Below, in pieces: positions 24,673 to 36,639 of a stretch of 64,000 bases of DNA. Source of the DNA: Diphasiastrum complanatum (taxonomy: Eukaryota; Streptophyta; Lycopodiopsida; Lycopodiales; Lycopodiaceae); the NCBI GenBank assembly GCA_029204225.1, contig CM055108.1, forward strand, positions 26,155,303 through 26,219,302, read 5' to 3'. The position numbers were made by a program, and so were the translations under genes. Numbering within the stretch: position 1 is the first letter of the stretch; the number at the start of each line of letters is the position of its first letter. The notes under the pieces are model-generated. The model ran no database searches and had not been told where the DNA came from. It saw only the letters and a list, made by a program, of their open reading frames with translations.

Positions 24673-26045
24673 TGGTGGCAAAGGGGTATGCTCAAGAATA
24701 TGGTATTGACTATGATGAGACCTTTGCACCCGTGGCAAAGATGGTAACTATTCGAATCCTAATCTCTCTTGCAACTCTTTATGATTGGGATATGTGGCAA
24801 ATGGATGTTACTAATGCCTTCTTGAATGGTGATCTTGAAGAAGATATTTACATGGAGCAACCCGAGGGCTATGTTTCACATGATGAGCCTAATCATGTGT
24901 GCTATCTCCAAAAGAGTTTGTATGGGCTAAAGCAAGCACCAAGGAGTTGGTATGCTAAGCTCAATTCCTTCTTACTTTCTCAAAACTTTGTTATGAGTGA
25001 GTATGATCATTCTCTCTACTTTAGATTGAATGAAAATGATATCACTTTACTTTTGATCTATGTTGATGACATTATCTTAAGTGGTGGTAACAATCTAGAT
25101 ATAGATGAAATCAAGATGGCACTCAAAAGAGAGTTTGAAATTCAAGATCTCGGTAAACTTCATTATATCTTAGGAATAGAGATTATTAGAACTTCTAAAT
25201 CTACATTCATATGTCAAGAAAAGTATGTTAACTCTATTCTAAAAAGGTTTCATATGGAAGATTGTAAAGTTGTTTCTACTCCTATGGAATCAAATGTAAA
25301 GCTAACTACAAGAAGTAATGAAAGATCCTTCAAGGACATTACTCTCTATAGAAAGCTAATAGGATCTCTTATATGGTTAACCATCACAAGACCTGATCTA
25401 AGCTTTGTGGTTGGTAAACTAAGTCAATTTATGCAAGATCCTAGTGAGGCTCATTGGAAGCTAGGAAAGAGAGTACTTAGATACATCTCGGGATCTAGAG
25501 ATTTTGGCATCTTGTATGGAGGTACTACACCTAACCTTTGTGGATTTTCAGATTTAGATTTTGCAGGTGATCAAATGGATAGGAAGTCAACAAGTGCCTT
25601 TGCAATCTATCTTGGAGATGGAGTGGTCTCATGGCTATCAAAGAAGCAACCAACTATCTCTCTATCTTCCACCGAAGCCGAGTACAAGGCATTAACAACA
25701 TGCACCAAGGAGATTCTTTGGATCAAGAGGATGTTATTGGATCTTCACTTGCTGGAACCAGAGAAGACTCCAATCATACTTTGTGATAACCTTTCAGCCC
25801 AAAGCTTGGCAAGCAATCCTGTTTTTCATGCAAGGAGCAAGCACATTGAGATTGCTCACCATTTTGTGAGAGATCAAGTCATTGCCAAAGAGGTGGAGCT
25901 TCAACATGTCTCTTCAAAGGAGTGTGTGGCTGATATCTTCACCAAACCATTGGGAAAGGACCTATATTTAATGCATAGATCTAATCTTGGAATGTGCTCA
26001 AAGACTATGTTGAAACTAGCATCCAATGTTGAAGAGGGAGTGTGA
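24645..26045 (+). CDS. Copia reverse transcriptase-RNase H, 5'-truncated pol
   Basis: Open from the stop at 24642-24644 to TGA at 26043-26045. RT homology starts at ~24669 (LVAKGYAQEYGIDYDETFAPVAKM) with no ATG before it, so translation would need a non-AUG start or splicing. RT motifs are intact: WQMDVTNAFLNGDL near the start, YGLKQAPRSWY, and the catalytic YVDD at ~25060. RNase H follows: GFSDLDFAGD, STEAEYKAL, LCDNLSAQSLA and SKHIEIAHHFVRD, ending in DIFTKPL. It would copy element RNA into DNA. It lacks its own protease and integrase, so it would depend on a helper. The stop codon lies 3 bases inside the 3' LTR. Confidence 0.9.
   Translation, partial: ELKQECVQVLVAKGYAQEYGIDYDETFAPVAKMVTIRILISLATLYDWDMWQMDVTNAFLNGDLEEDIYMEQPEGYVSHDEPNHVCYLQKSLYGLKQAPRSWYAKLNSFLLSQNFVMSEYDHSLYFRLNENDITLLLIYVDDIILSGGNNLDIDEIKMALKREFEIQDLGKLHYILGIEIIRTSKSTFICQEKYVNSILKRFHMEDCKVVSTPMESNVKLTTRSNERSFKDITLYRKLIGSLIWLTITRPDLSFVVGKLSQFMQDPSEAHWKLGKRVLRYISGSRDFGILYGGTTPNLCGFSDLDFAGDQMDRKSTSAFAIYLGDGVVSWLSKKQPTISLSSTEAEYKALTTCTKEILWIKRMLLDLHLLEPEKTPIILCDNLSAQSLASNPVFHARSKHIEIAHHFVRDQVIAKEVELQHVSSKECVADIFTKPLGKDLYLMHRSNLGMCSKTMLKLASNVEEGV
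26031..26040 (+). other. Copia polypurine tract
   Basis: GAAGAGGGAG immediately before the 3' LTR; it overlaps the last codons of the pol frame. Confidence 0.8.
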
Positions 26046-26695
26046 AAATTGTCAACATTTCCTAGCTAGTTTGAGGCCTAAATTGGCTAAAATTGTAAAT
26101 AGTTTTGGTTCTGGAGTTTCACACGTGTGAACCAGGCCACAATGTTTTTATTTACTGTATTTTTTCAGTATGATGAAGTGTCAAACTTCATACCCTTCAA
26201 AATGAGACCATTTTGATGTATTTTGGTCATATAAGCCATTTTTAGCTATTTTTCCTATATAGGGAATATCTAGGGTCAAGTACCTTCTAGAGAGAGGAGA
26301 GAGAGTCATATTCCTCATCCATAAATAGTAGGGAAGTCGTGGAGAACAGTTTGGAGAAACCTTTTGTATGCTTCATTGAGATCAATAGATCATTGTCATT
26401 GTTTCTTCCTCCATTGAGAGCATTGTTGTGTGTATTGTCTTCAAGCTATTGTGTATGATCTTAGGTGCTTTCCAAAAGTGATAGGCTGATGTATTATGGA
26501 CTGTATAATGCTATTTTAGGCCGCACTTGATGTTTATGGAAGTTTCCATTTGTGATAAATGCTTTTTGATCAAGTTCTTTGCATTCTAGGTAGCATAGAA
26601 TGTGTTGCCAATTCCTAGCTTATGTAGTTTGGAGTGCAAGCATTCAAGCCAATGATCTTGGAGTTTAGATCCACTTAGGATCTGTATTTTTCACA
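26041..26695 (+). repeat. 3' LTR of the young copia element
   Basis: Same length as the 5' LTR (655 bp) with three substitutions. The palindrome TTCACACGTGTGAA is repeated at 26118-26131. Confidence 0.95.
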
Positions 26696-26700
26696 ACAGA

Positions 26701-27300
26701 TACAAGATTGCCAAAAAATCACCCAAGAGTCGACAATTTGAATTTATAGGATGTAGATATTTTGGCATTTAATTTTGAGTTAACAATGACCAATCATCTA
26801 CGAAAGTCAACTATATCTATATTGAAAGGACTTGCCTCCACTCATCAGCAATGTGCTCATTGGGTGAACTTATATTCCCAGGCTGCCATAGCTCTTGCAC
26901 TTATTGCATATAATTTGTCTCTCATGTTATTTTGCTCAATTTCTCATGTTGTATTGTCCTTGTCTTGTGTGCCTTTTGCACTTCCTTCATACAATGCCCA
27001 CAATAGCTTTTCCTATTCTAGACTCTAGAGTCTCTTTTTATATTGCTTTGACATTGAAAAATCAACAAAAAGACAAACATGACACAAGAAGATCAAAACA
27101 TAAGGAAGATCATGAGAGTAAACTATATTCTAATTATGATAACAACTTGAATATCAATCAAAAATAGATTTAATCATGAGTTGACCATATTGTTTCTTCA
27201 ACAACTATAACTAGTGTAAGCATGCTAGGATCCTTTGACTCTCTTTATTTGTTTTGGTCATCATGAGACATGCACCCCAAGGAAATAACATGTAAAGCAT
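26701..27300. other. Continuation of interrupted gypsy host; no gene seen
   Basis: Joins to 23048 once the copia insertion and one target copy are discounted. The overlapping plus-strand frames at 26762-27028 and 26895-27167 have hydrophobic stretches but no recognisable domain, no leader and no context of a gene. Confidence 0.4.
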
Positions 27301-27309
27301 GCATATAAA

Positions 27310-27368
27310 CATGAGTAGTTGTTTTTCGATTTCACACATTAGGGCATTCCCACACGTGTGAATTTTCA
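27310..27368 (+). repeat. LTR-end fragment related to the copia LTR at 53590
   Basis: The stretch with TTTCACACATTAGGGCATTCC, CACACGTGTG at 27351-27360 and AATTTTCACT matches, in opposite orientation, the first ~45 bases of the LTR that begins at 53590. No primer site follows, so it is a broken LTR end. Confidence 0.5.
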
Positions 27369-27383
27369 CTAAATTTTCTACTA

Positions 27384-27606
27384 CAAGAGAATGGTTGAAG
27401 GGGCGATTGTATATCAAGGAAGCATATGGCAGACATCTATTTCAATCCTAAAAATCTAATGTATGAGAGAGATACGACAATGACTCAACTTTTATGCTAC
27501 AAGAGGATGGTTGAAGGGGCGATTCTTTATTAAGGAAGCATATGGCGTACAATAATTTCAATCTGAAAAATCTACTGTGTGAGAGAGATATGACAATGAC
27601 TAGCAA
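27384..27606. repeat. Direct duplication of a ~118-bp unit
   Basis: Two adjacent copies, starting at ACAAGAGAATGGTTG (27384) and ACAAGAGGATGGTTG (27502), share AAGGGGCGATT, AAGGAAGCATATGGC and GAGAGATA(C/T)GACAATGACT in order. They are ~88% alike by eye. Non-coding. Confidence 0.8.
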
Positions 27607-27619
27607 AGAGGGTTAAAGG

Positions 27620-29660
27620 GTAACAAAAAGGAAAAATATGAGGAGTGCTTTAGGTCTATTTATTGTTGTCCAAATGAAGCCCAAGTCCTTCCACGTCGTT
27701 CCATGTGAAAGGGCCGTTTATTAGAGGGGAGAGCAAGGTCCAGCACTTACCCTTCAATACTCCAAGAGGCCCAAGGTATTCCCCAGGTATGTTGAGTTAC
27801 CCCAAGTTGGTACCTTTCAATGCCACCTAGGGGCAACTCTCGCCCCTTGTGAAATGGGGGGAAGCCTCTTGGAGTGGCTTTACCAATCAAAGTAAAGGAT
27901 TTGGGCCTTTTGGACATACCTCCCACTCCATGTGAAACCACCTAATGGCTTCAGGCTTTTGACAATTGTAGTCATGACTCATAATTTTACGATACAAGTC
28001 ATTCTTATTAGGTTTTGAGCATTGACATTTTCAAAATATTATGTTTATTATGTTGTAGTCAATATATTCACAAAGACAATCACAATTTTTTCTAATTAGG
28101 CATTCATAATTTATAAAATAATATTTACAAATTCAATTCACGAAAGTAGTCATAAATATCACAATGTAGTTTATACAAATTTATTATTAACATTCACAAT
28201 GCCACGAATTTTACAATTTGATAAGAATGAGTTTCACGATTCATGAAAATAATCATAGTTTGTATGAAATAGATAAAGAAAAATAAGAATTCAATACTCT
28301 CTAATTTTAGAATTTAGTATTAATGAATTTCACATTTAGTATGATTCATTGTTTATAGAAGTCATAATTTTAATATTTAGTGGCATCGTCATTCATTATT
28401 CATAACTACACTATAAAAAAAAGGGTCATCATGCAATATTCATGACGTCACAATTTACAAAAGCTATGATTCATTCACCAAAAAAGCTTATATTGAGAGT
28501 ACTCAACATTTCTAATTCAAAGTATTCATGTTTCATATTTAAAGTATAACAATCAATTAGAGTATTCATGCTTCGTAATCACGATCAATATTCACATTAT
28601 GTATTTACAATCGGTATACAAAGAATTCACGATTAGTGTACCCATGTTCAATATTTAGAGTAGTGTGTAATATTTAGAGTATTCACAATGATTGTTCAAA
28701 GTGTTCATCAACAATATTTTCCCAATGTTTGAGACACTATTTATAACTTTACAAAACTATCGATAAACTTATTAGTAACACAAAAATAAACATTTGAATT
28801 TACTAGAAATTTGAAATATGAAATAGTTTTTGAGATTGACTTAGAACCAACAAATGTAGAGCATAAAGAAAATATGGATCTAGAATTAGCATTGAAATAA
28901 ATCGACATCTCCTCCCTCTTAATAAGTGCTTGTAAATGTTGTCGCATAAAATGGGAAGGTAATAAACTTGTGAATGCACCTATGGTTGCAATAATTCTTG
29001 ATGCATATTCTAGATATTAAAAGGCTTCAAGAGAGATCTTAAGCAAATTATGAGGCTTGAAAAATTGTCTAGTTTAAGACGAATGGCTCTAGGGGAAGAA
29101 ACTAAGATAATCATTTTGAAATTCAGTTTCTTTTTGTTTATATATTTCTTGTCTGCCCTGTTCAACATCATATGTATTACTTCTTGTTCTACACGTTAAC
29201 TGGCATTTTTTTTAATTTTGCATGCATTATGTATATTTACAACTAATATATAAATGAAAGTCTATATTAGTTGCTAATTAAAGTGCTAACTGATTGAAAA
29301 ACTTTTTAAATGAGAGATTTCTTTTGTGACTAATTGAATAATGAATAGCTGTGCATTTTACAAATCAGTCTTTGATCCTAGATGATTTAGCAAAGTTGTA
29401 GTGTGAGTGAATTGTTATGCCCATCTAATGTATGTCAAGAGTTAGGATTACGTATGAGAATATACTACAATCTTGAAAGACTCTGAGAAATCATATATGC
29501 ATAGAAGCATTAGATGACTATTACATTTTGTTTCTATCTTGCACCCTTAGCCATTCAAAACTTATGGAGTGGAGGTGCTTTCGGTTTCATAAAGATTGCA
29601 ACGTGTAGAACTAATATGTAAATAAGCCATTTAACATACCTGTTGATTTCACAATTTACA
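27620..29660. repeat. AT-rich decayed repeat region, no gene
   Basis: From ~28040 to 28730 the sequence is made of many degenerate short words such as ATTCACAATT, GTATTCAC and ATTCATGATT at ~10-25 bp spacing, like an old simple-sequence or satellite array. Flanks are plain AT-rich DNA. No open frame with a domain. Confidence 0.4.
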
Positions 29661-29666
29661 CATGCC

Positions 29667-29670
<4 letters not shown>

Positions 29671-29720
<50 letters not shown>
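29671..29720. repeat. (CT)25 microsatellite
   Basis: Fifty bases of pure CT. Possibly the pyrimidine array of another decayed LTR, as elsewhere in the window. Confidence 0.95.
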
Positions 29721-29721
<1 letters not shown>

Positions 29722-30215
29722 ACACACATTTAAATCACAACTCTTTGTGATGCCAGGCTTGCTCAATCCATGTGTAACATCTAGGATGGAAGTACCTCCC
29801 TCCTCAATATCTTAGTCCCAATTTCTAAGGCTCCTTGATATGTTTAGTTCTTCTCGTCCCACATCCCTCTCTTAGCCTGGCATGCACAATGCTCATCTAG
29901 GAAGAGCAATTCTAATGTCCATCCACTTTTGAATGTCATGGTGGTCTAGAATGTATGGACTCAATACATCCAGAAATTACACCTTGATAAGGCCCTATGA
30001 AAATTTCAAAATATTGGATATCAATATGTTGAATATGCCAAATACCAATTCTTTGCACATTATTGAACTTATGGTTTGGTGGGCTCAAGACAAGATCCTA
30101 AAAGTTTGGTGCCTACCAAATTCCATGTGCATTGAAATTAGCTTGTGTGTTGCAATTTAGAACATCTTCAATATTTTCTTGGTATATTACAATTGTGTCA
30201 CCATTCTTTTGTTGA
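29721..30215. other. No gene seen
   Basis: The 75-codon frame at 29933-30160 shows no domain. No repeat or element end is recognised. Confidence 0.3.
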
Positions 30216-31010
30216 GAATAATCAGGGTTGGCCGATAATCCTCGGTGCATGAATCTACGTCTATCAGATTCAAGCTTTACTTCGATCACTCGAAGATAGC
30301 TCTACTTGATCCGAGCTTCGAAGTCGCTTGGATCAATAAGTCGCTTGGATCAATATAGTCGATTCCGTGGACATACATGAAATTAGTTGATTTAGTGTTT
30401 AGTTGCAGAAGCGTAAAGCGAGTCAGAGAAGGTTTAGAACATTACAATCGACATAAGCTATTATTACAGGACACAAGAATGATTTAACCTATGAATTAGT
30501 TTATTTGCAAGACTACAACTCAAACGACAATGAAAATAATGCAAACAACACAGCATAACAATGCTCAAGATTCTGGAACGAGTTCAATTTAGTCAAAGAA
30601 TGTGTACAAGTCTGAATGCAATTACATGCGTGATCATTCTGATACAATACTTCGTAACAACAGAGAAAAAGATTGAATAAGACACAAGTATTATCTGAGC
30701 AAAATCGGAGTGATATCAGAGTGTGTAGTAATTGTCGTAGTCTTATCTTTATCGATATGTCATCGAATATATATACACGTGGTCATACAATTAAAAGAAT
30801 CATTTAATCTATATCTTACAATTTTCTGTTCAAAAGCTACTCTAAGTGTTCTAGGATGTTAGTTCTGTACACTCTCTGACTTCTCGAAGCATGGTGCAAC
30901 TTGATTGAACTTAAGATACTCGTTCTAGCTTTTTGTGAGAGAATTTGTTTCAAAATGTGGCCATGAAATCAATTTTTTTTTTGAACAAAATATAGCAAAT
31001 CTCCATTATT
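30216..31010 (-). repeat. Possible decayed LTR with G-box and TATA
   Basis: On the minus strand CCACGTGTATATATATTCG (G-box CACGTG at 30776-30781 beside a TATA box) looks like an LTR promoter. A perfect duplication of AAGTCGCTTGGATCAATA lies near 30320-30355. LTR ends and primer site were not found, so this is tentative. Confidence 0.3.
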
Positions 31011-31890
31011 GACTATGTTTGGTTCCATAATGTTTGTGTGTTCTCTGTAAAGCAGATTTACAGCATGTTAAGTTTCTTCTTCAAGAGAATTGATGCTGTA
31101 TGGAAGAACCTGGAACTTCATAGTTCTTAGCTTGCCACAACACTGCTGACCAGATTCTGTAAATCAGGACTTTTGGTGAATTTTAGCCAAAAATCTTGGC
31201 ATACCAGAAAATGCTATGATGTATTATTATACCACAATTATCATGGTTTATACAGTATCAGACGTCTGCGCACCGAAATTTCCAATAAAAAAACACCATA
31301 GCCTTCATTTTACGAGGTTAACTTGGCTGGTGCAAAAGTGGCTACGTATGAACTTTTTTTTCTTCTTCTTACACAGGCGCAAGAAAGTCAAGTTTGAGCC
31401 ACATACTTTTTGTTGTTCCATATCCACTATTGGGAATCTGTTCTTGCTGATATGACAATTAGTTGCTTTTGAAGAAGATAGCTCAGCTAGCCTGTTTCAT
31501 TATTTAAATCAACCTGCTGACAAATTTTGTGTGCAATGACATAGTACTGTCTGTTTGGCCAGGAAATCAGATCAACTTGATCTTTGATTTCAATAGTAGT
31601 TGCATATAAGAGTCAATGAGCTGACTGAAACTGAGCTGTGCAGGCTTTTAGCATCTCTTATCCAAAGCTGAACCGATTGATCAACATGCTCCAATTTCTC
31701 CTGTGAGATGGAGGTTGCAGCTCTAGTATTAGTCTCAAGCACGAATGTGATCAGCCTGTTCTAAGATCAATCAATTCGAGCCCTTTTTTGAGCTGTTTTG
31801 AAAAAGCATCCAGCTTAGCTCTACCAAGTAATGACAACTTTGTGATTAGCTAGATTTCTTTATCAGGTCCTGTATTTACCAGTTGGTAGG
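31011..31890 (-). other. Downstream region of RLK-B
   Basis: Non-coding sequence after the RLK-B stop. No poly(A) site can be fixed. Small frames here lack domains. Confidence 0.35.
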
Positions 31891-34800
31891 TTAAACCTCC
31901 TCAAATGCTTCCAAGACATCTTGCATACTGGGTCTTTTCACAAAAACCTCATGCGTGCATCGAGTGGCGAGCTCTAGAAGTTTCAGTAGCTCTTCTGGAT
32001 CTCTGGAGAGTGTTACAACAGGGTCGTACACATCTTCTTCTTTCCCATCCTGTCTCAATGTCTTCACCCATTCCGCAATATTCCTACAACCTTGATCACT
32101 GTAGGCAACATCCACAGGTCTTCTGCCAGTAATCAACTCCAATAAAACAACTCCAAAACTGTAAACGTCTCCTTCTATAGTAGCTCTCCAGGTCTGACCA
32201 TATTCTGGTGGAAGATATCCCACATTTGCAACTACTATAGAGCTGACATGCGTCTCGCTCCCATTCAGCGCTTCTGCAAGGCCGAAGTCAGTTAAGCGAG
32301 GCTCAAACCTTTCATCCAGAAGAACATTGCTGGATTTCATATTTCCATGGATGATAATAGGTGAACAATTATGGTGAAGAAATTTCAGCCCTGTCGCCAT
32401 TCCTATTGCAATTTTGAGTCTTCGGGGCCAATTCAAGGCTTTCTTACCCCCTGGCCGCTCGTGTAGGCAATCATCTAAGCTTCCATTTACCATGTACTTG
32501 TACACAAGTAGCTTTTCACTTCCAATAACTGAGCATCCTAAAATTGGAACGATATTTTCTTGGTTTGCTTGGCTTATGCTTTCAATCACAGCCAAAAATC
32601 TTAGATCAGCAAGCGGGTCCTGCTGGATGATCTTCTTTATGGCAACCAACGATCCATCCATCAGCGTGGCTTTGTAGACAACTGTGAAGCCTCTCTTACT
32701 AATTATATTAGCTTCATCAAAGTTGCTGGTTGCCATCAACAAGTCTGTATATTTGAGCTGCCTAGGCAACTCTGTGGAGAATAAGGACACCTGCACAGCA
32801 TTATCTCCAAGGCAAGCACTCTCTTTGAGGTCAACCACGAGACTGGAAGCTGCATTACTGAATGCACTTCTCCTTACAAAACAGATTCCTATAACAATGA
32901 TTGCTACAACACCCGAAGCACAGACAAGAATAATGCCAATGACTGTTGCAGTCTCAGGCCCGGCCGGCCGCGATGCAGAACTGGGAGGACCTTGTGTTTG
33001 GGTTGGACTAGAAGATTTGCAAATGGGCATCTTGCAATCATCACTTAATTCATAGTCGTTCAAGTAGCATAACAGATTGTCTCCCAAGTACGATGATGAA
33101 GGGAATGTTAGAAGCTGCCCACCAACTGGAATCGGCCCACATAAAAGTGGATTGTAAGAAACATTGAATACAGTAAGTGCTGAACAATATTCCAGTGAGT
33201 CGGGTATGGATCCACTAAGGTTGTTGAAGGAAAGATCCATGACATCTACACAGTTCATTTGTGATAAGTCGTAAGGAATAGGTCCTGTTAAGAGATTGTT
33301 ATGCAGCCGTAAGAACGCCAGTCCAGGCCTGTTGAATATATCAGGTATCACACCCGATATATTGTTGTCAGACATGAATATGGCATTATGGTGGTATGTT
33401 TCACTCAAGCTCATCGGCAAACTGCCACTTAACATGTTCATTGACATTTGGATGTAACCATTCTCAGCAATTCTTGACTGATTCTTGCAGATAGGCAAAA
33501 TAACATCACCTGTCATAATTCGATTCCAGAACCTGTTGCACTTTCTCTGGGGAAGAACAGCCGGATATTGATTGAAAGGATATTCTGAATCTGGCAACCA
33601 CCGTAAAAACATGTTGCACTCACCTAGCTGTATTGGAAGATAGAGGAGATTCTTGCTGTTTGATGCAAATGTCGCTACTGACATTCTGCCAATTAAGCCT
33701 ATACTTTCTGGTATTGGACCTGAGAGTGAATTGTTGAACAAATTCAGCCACATGAGGCTAGAACAGTTTCCAATTTCATGCGGAATTGGACCACTAAGGC
33801 GATTGTTTGCCAGACGAAGCCATAGTAGGCTATGAAGATATCCTATGGTGTTTGGAATGTTCCCAGTTAGTTTGTTGTCTCCAAGGTCAAGGACCTGCAA
33901 GTTGGGGAGGTAACCCAGCTCAGGAGGAATATATCCTGAATAAGAATTGTTGGCAAGGAAAAGAAACTGCATACTGGTCAAGTTTTGTAAAAAGTCGGGA
34001 ATTGCTCCTCCAAGTAGATTGTCACTAACATCCAAATATATCAAATCTGAAAGCATTGCAATTTCTGTTGGTAAACTTCCAGAGAAGTTATTGTTTTCTA
34101 GCATCAAGTACTGTAAGAATTTCAGGTGGCCCAGGGCGGGGGGAATGTTTCCACTGAACTCGTTGGCTCTCAAATCAAGGATAGTGAGGCTAACCAAGTT
34201 AGTTATCTGGGTAGGAATTTCCCCGACAATTTGATTTTGTCCCAGGAATAACCATGTGAGGTTAGTGAGCTGACTTAGCTCTACAGGAATTGATGTCAGA
34301 TGATTTTGACTAAGCATCAATACTGATAATGCACTGCAGTTTCCAATTGCCGGTGGAACCCTTCCAATCAAATGATTGAGGGAGAGATCCATGTGTGACA
34401 AAGAAGAACAGCTAGAAAAGAGTTCATCTGGAAGAGGTCCTGTGAAATTATTGCCTCCCAGGTTCAAGAATTGTAGGCCTGGAATTTGGCCCAGCTCAAC
34501 AGGTACGTAACCTTGCAAATTGCTGAGCTCGAGATCAAGAACAGTCAGATTTTTGCAAGCAAGTATTCCGAGAGGAAGTTGCCCACCAAGATTTGGGTTT
34601 TTGGAAATGTTGAGTATTTTCAAATCACCACACATAATGGTAAGTGCATCAGGGATTCCACCGGTCAGTTGATTGCCAGCCATGTTCAGATACTGCAAAT
34701 TAATCAGATTAAGAAAGCTTTCTGGGATTTTGCCATTTAAGGAATTGTTGGAAAGGTCCAAATCATTTAGGGAAGAAAGATTTCCAAATGCAGAGGGAAT

Positions 34801-35096
34801 GTTACCACTGAATCGGTTAAATTTTAGTGATAAAGAAACTAGAGCTGTAAGATTGAATAGCTGAGCAGGAATGTCTCCCATCAATGTGCTGTTGGATAAA
34901 TCCAAGCTTGTTACCCTGATTACTCCAGAAACAAAAGTACACTGAACTCCCTCCCAGTTACATGAATCAGTGGCATTTTGTTCCCAAGTTACAAGTGGGC
35001 TGCTGGAGATATGTGGATTGGCAAGCATAAGCACTGTTTTGAGAGATATCAAAGCTTGGACATCCTGAACCAGAGGTGACCTTTCAACCTGTAATC
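31891..35096 (-). CDS. RLK-B: LRR receptor-like pseudokinase, subfamily X (NILR1-like), exon 2
   Basis: Open from the predicted acceptor at 35097/35096 to TAA at 31891-31893 (1068 codons). Domains as in RLK-A: LRRNT with SCNWEGVQC; ~20 LRRs; island with GECNMFLRWLP and Cys pairs; LRR cap; membrane span (TATVIGIILVCASGVVAIIV); kinase. Kinase changes, numbering from an in-frame ATG at 35115: glycine loop KRGFTVVY (third Gly is Thr); Lys827 kept; alpha-C Glu replaced by Val843 (codon at 32587-32589); catalytic loop HGN, Asp to Asn925 (codon at 32341-32343); DFG kept at 943-945. Loss of the catalytic Asp and the Lys-Glu pair predicts no phosphotransfer. The frame is otherwise intact for 3.2 kb, so selection on the ectodomain or scaffold role is likely. 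The real first exon is probably at 44804-44948. Confidence 0.88.
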
Positions 35097-35479
35097 CTGG
35101 AGACACAACACTCACGCAACCATCGTCATTACAACAGATACAAGTTAAAGCTTCCTGTATCTTTCAAAAAGTACCACAGAAAATAGCTTTGTCCTTATGA
35201 ATAAATGACCTTTTTCCCATTTTTTAATGTTATTAATCGATCTTACAGTTCATGATGTTTTTATAGTGGAATTGCTGAATATAAGCAGAGAAAAAAGCAG
35301 AAAGGCCGCAGGCGCATGGAACAAGTCCAAGCATGCAACAGATCTTGCATCATAGTTGCAAAAAGTACAAGATGTATATATAAACGGTAGTATGGATATC
35401 ACTACTAGGTATTGGCAAGTGGGAAGCAAGCTATGGGTTGTAGGGACGCCCAACCTCATCTCTTACTGGGACGGAGGGG

Positions 35480-36520
35480 ATTACGCCCGGCACCGTGCGT
35501 TGATCCACACATGTCCCAGTCGTAATCCGCTCCTGCCCCCTTTTTTTTTGTTTAAATATTGGTTGCCCGGGCGCCACATGTCCGAGCAACCAAAATTTAT
35601 CTCATAAGTTTTCCTATGGGATTTTTTATACCCAATGTCTCCCAGCATCTCACATGTGTGTGCTTGGGTGTGTTGGTGCCGACGCCACCTGCTTGGCGCC
35701 TTGTTGTGGCTACATGGCACCACCCACCTGTCTGGCGCCCCCTGCCTGTGGCTTTCGGCACCACCCGCCCGCGATTGTCGACGGCCTTGCCTGTGGCTGC
35801 CCGGCGCCAATTGCCGACGAATGCCAAGTGCCACTTGTGCCTGGCTGGCGCCACGGGAGGGGTTCTCGCGAAAAATTTGTTTTTAGCGGGCACCATGCAC
35901 GCCCAACCGGGAAAAAAAAGGGTCGGGCAGCCCCCACTCCATGTGTCACAGAGGCATGGGAGCAGGCATTATCCCCCCTCCCGTGCCAATCAGCGACTTC
36001 GACGCCCCGGGCTGAAATGCGCACAGGGCTAAGCGCATGGGGCTGTAGTGCCCCCTGGACCCAGTAGGTTGGGGCCCCACTGGTGAAATCATCCGGATGG
36101 CCCGGGAAAAAAAATTTCCAGGGCACTGCTGTACCAAGCACTGCCTGCCTGGCGCCCTGCTGCCCGGCGCCAGCCACCTGCACGCAACGTCCACCCGTAC
36201 AGCGCCACCTGTCCAGGCAGGTGATGACCGGCACCACCCACTTGCCCGGCGCTCACCCGTGCGTGCTGCCCGACACCCACCGGCTCAGCTGTCTGGTGCC
36301 ACCATCTCCCGGGCACACACATACTAGTATAGGGGAAGTTTCCATATATATGGCGCCACGGCAAAGTCTCCCCAGTGCTTATGGGACAAGGAAAGAGGCA
36401 CCATGTGGCGCTTCGAGACCCAAGCGCCGGGAGGGGAGTGCGGTTCCCGGGCGCCAAAACCCGGGCTGGCGGAACGGGGAGGGGGCTATGGGGGGCATAC
36501 GGCCCGTACGTCCCCCCTAT
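35480..36520. repeat. GC-rich foldback element with CCGGCGCC words
   Basis: A ~1-kb island of high GC in AT-rich DNA. The left side (35560-35670, read on the minus strand) and the right side (36290-36430, plus strand) share, in inverted order, a CACACACAT start, a TTATGGGACAA/TTATGAGATAA segment, and ATGTGGCGC...CGGGCGCC, so the ends form long imperfect inverted repeats around a core of repeated CTGCCCGGCGCC. Long frames on both strands reflect GC content and Cys/Pro/Gly/Ala-rich composition, not genes. A third related copy is at 43160-43615. Confidence 0.6.
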
Positions 36521-36639
36521 GCATATTTTTTAGGCTGCAGTGACCATGTGTGTCAAGCCTCGTATGAGGCAACGCAAACAAGGAAAACCAGCAGCAGTAG
36601 GCAAACACAATAGAAACTTCTAAGCCCACTGACAAAGAT

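Larger units (their letters stand above)
23049..26700 (+). mobile_element. Young Ty1/copia element with RT-RNase H only
   Basis: Complete ends: two 655-bp LTRs (23054-23708, 26041-26695), both TGTGAAAATT...TTTTTCACA, flanked by a perfect 5-bp target duplication ACAGA (23049-23053, 26696-26700). By eye the LTRs differ at three positions (near 23314/26301, 23457/26444 and 23531/26518), i.e. ~99.5% identity, so the insertion is recent. A primer site and polypurine tract are present. The interior (2332 bp) lacks gag, protease and integrase and keeps one intact RT-RNase H frame, so the copy is non-autonomous. It interrupts the leader repeats of a gypsy element, so it is younger than that element. 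Confidence 0.95.

Noticed and set aside
35559-36613. Several 80-176 codon frames on both strands of the GC-rich block
   Set aside because: High GC lowers stop frequency; composition is Cys/Pro/Gly/Ala/His low complexity, the frames overlap each other, and the region has a repeat structure.
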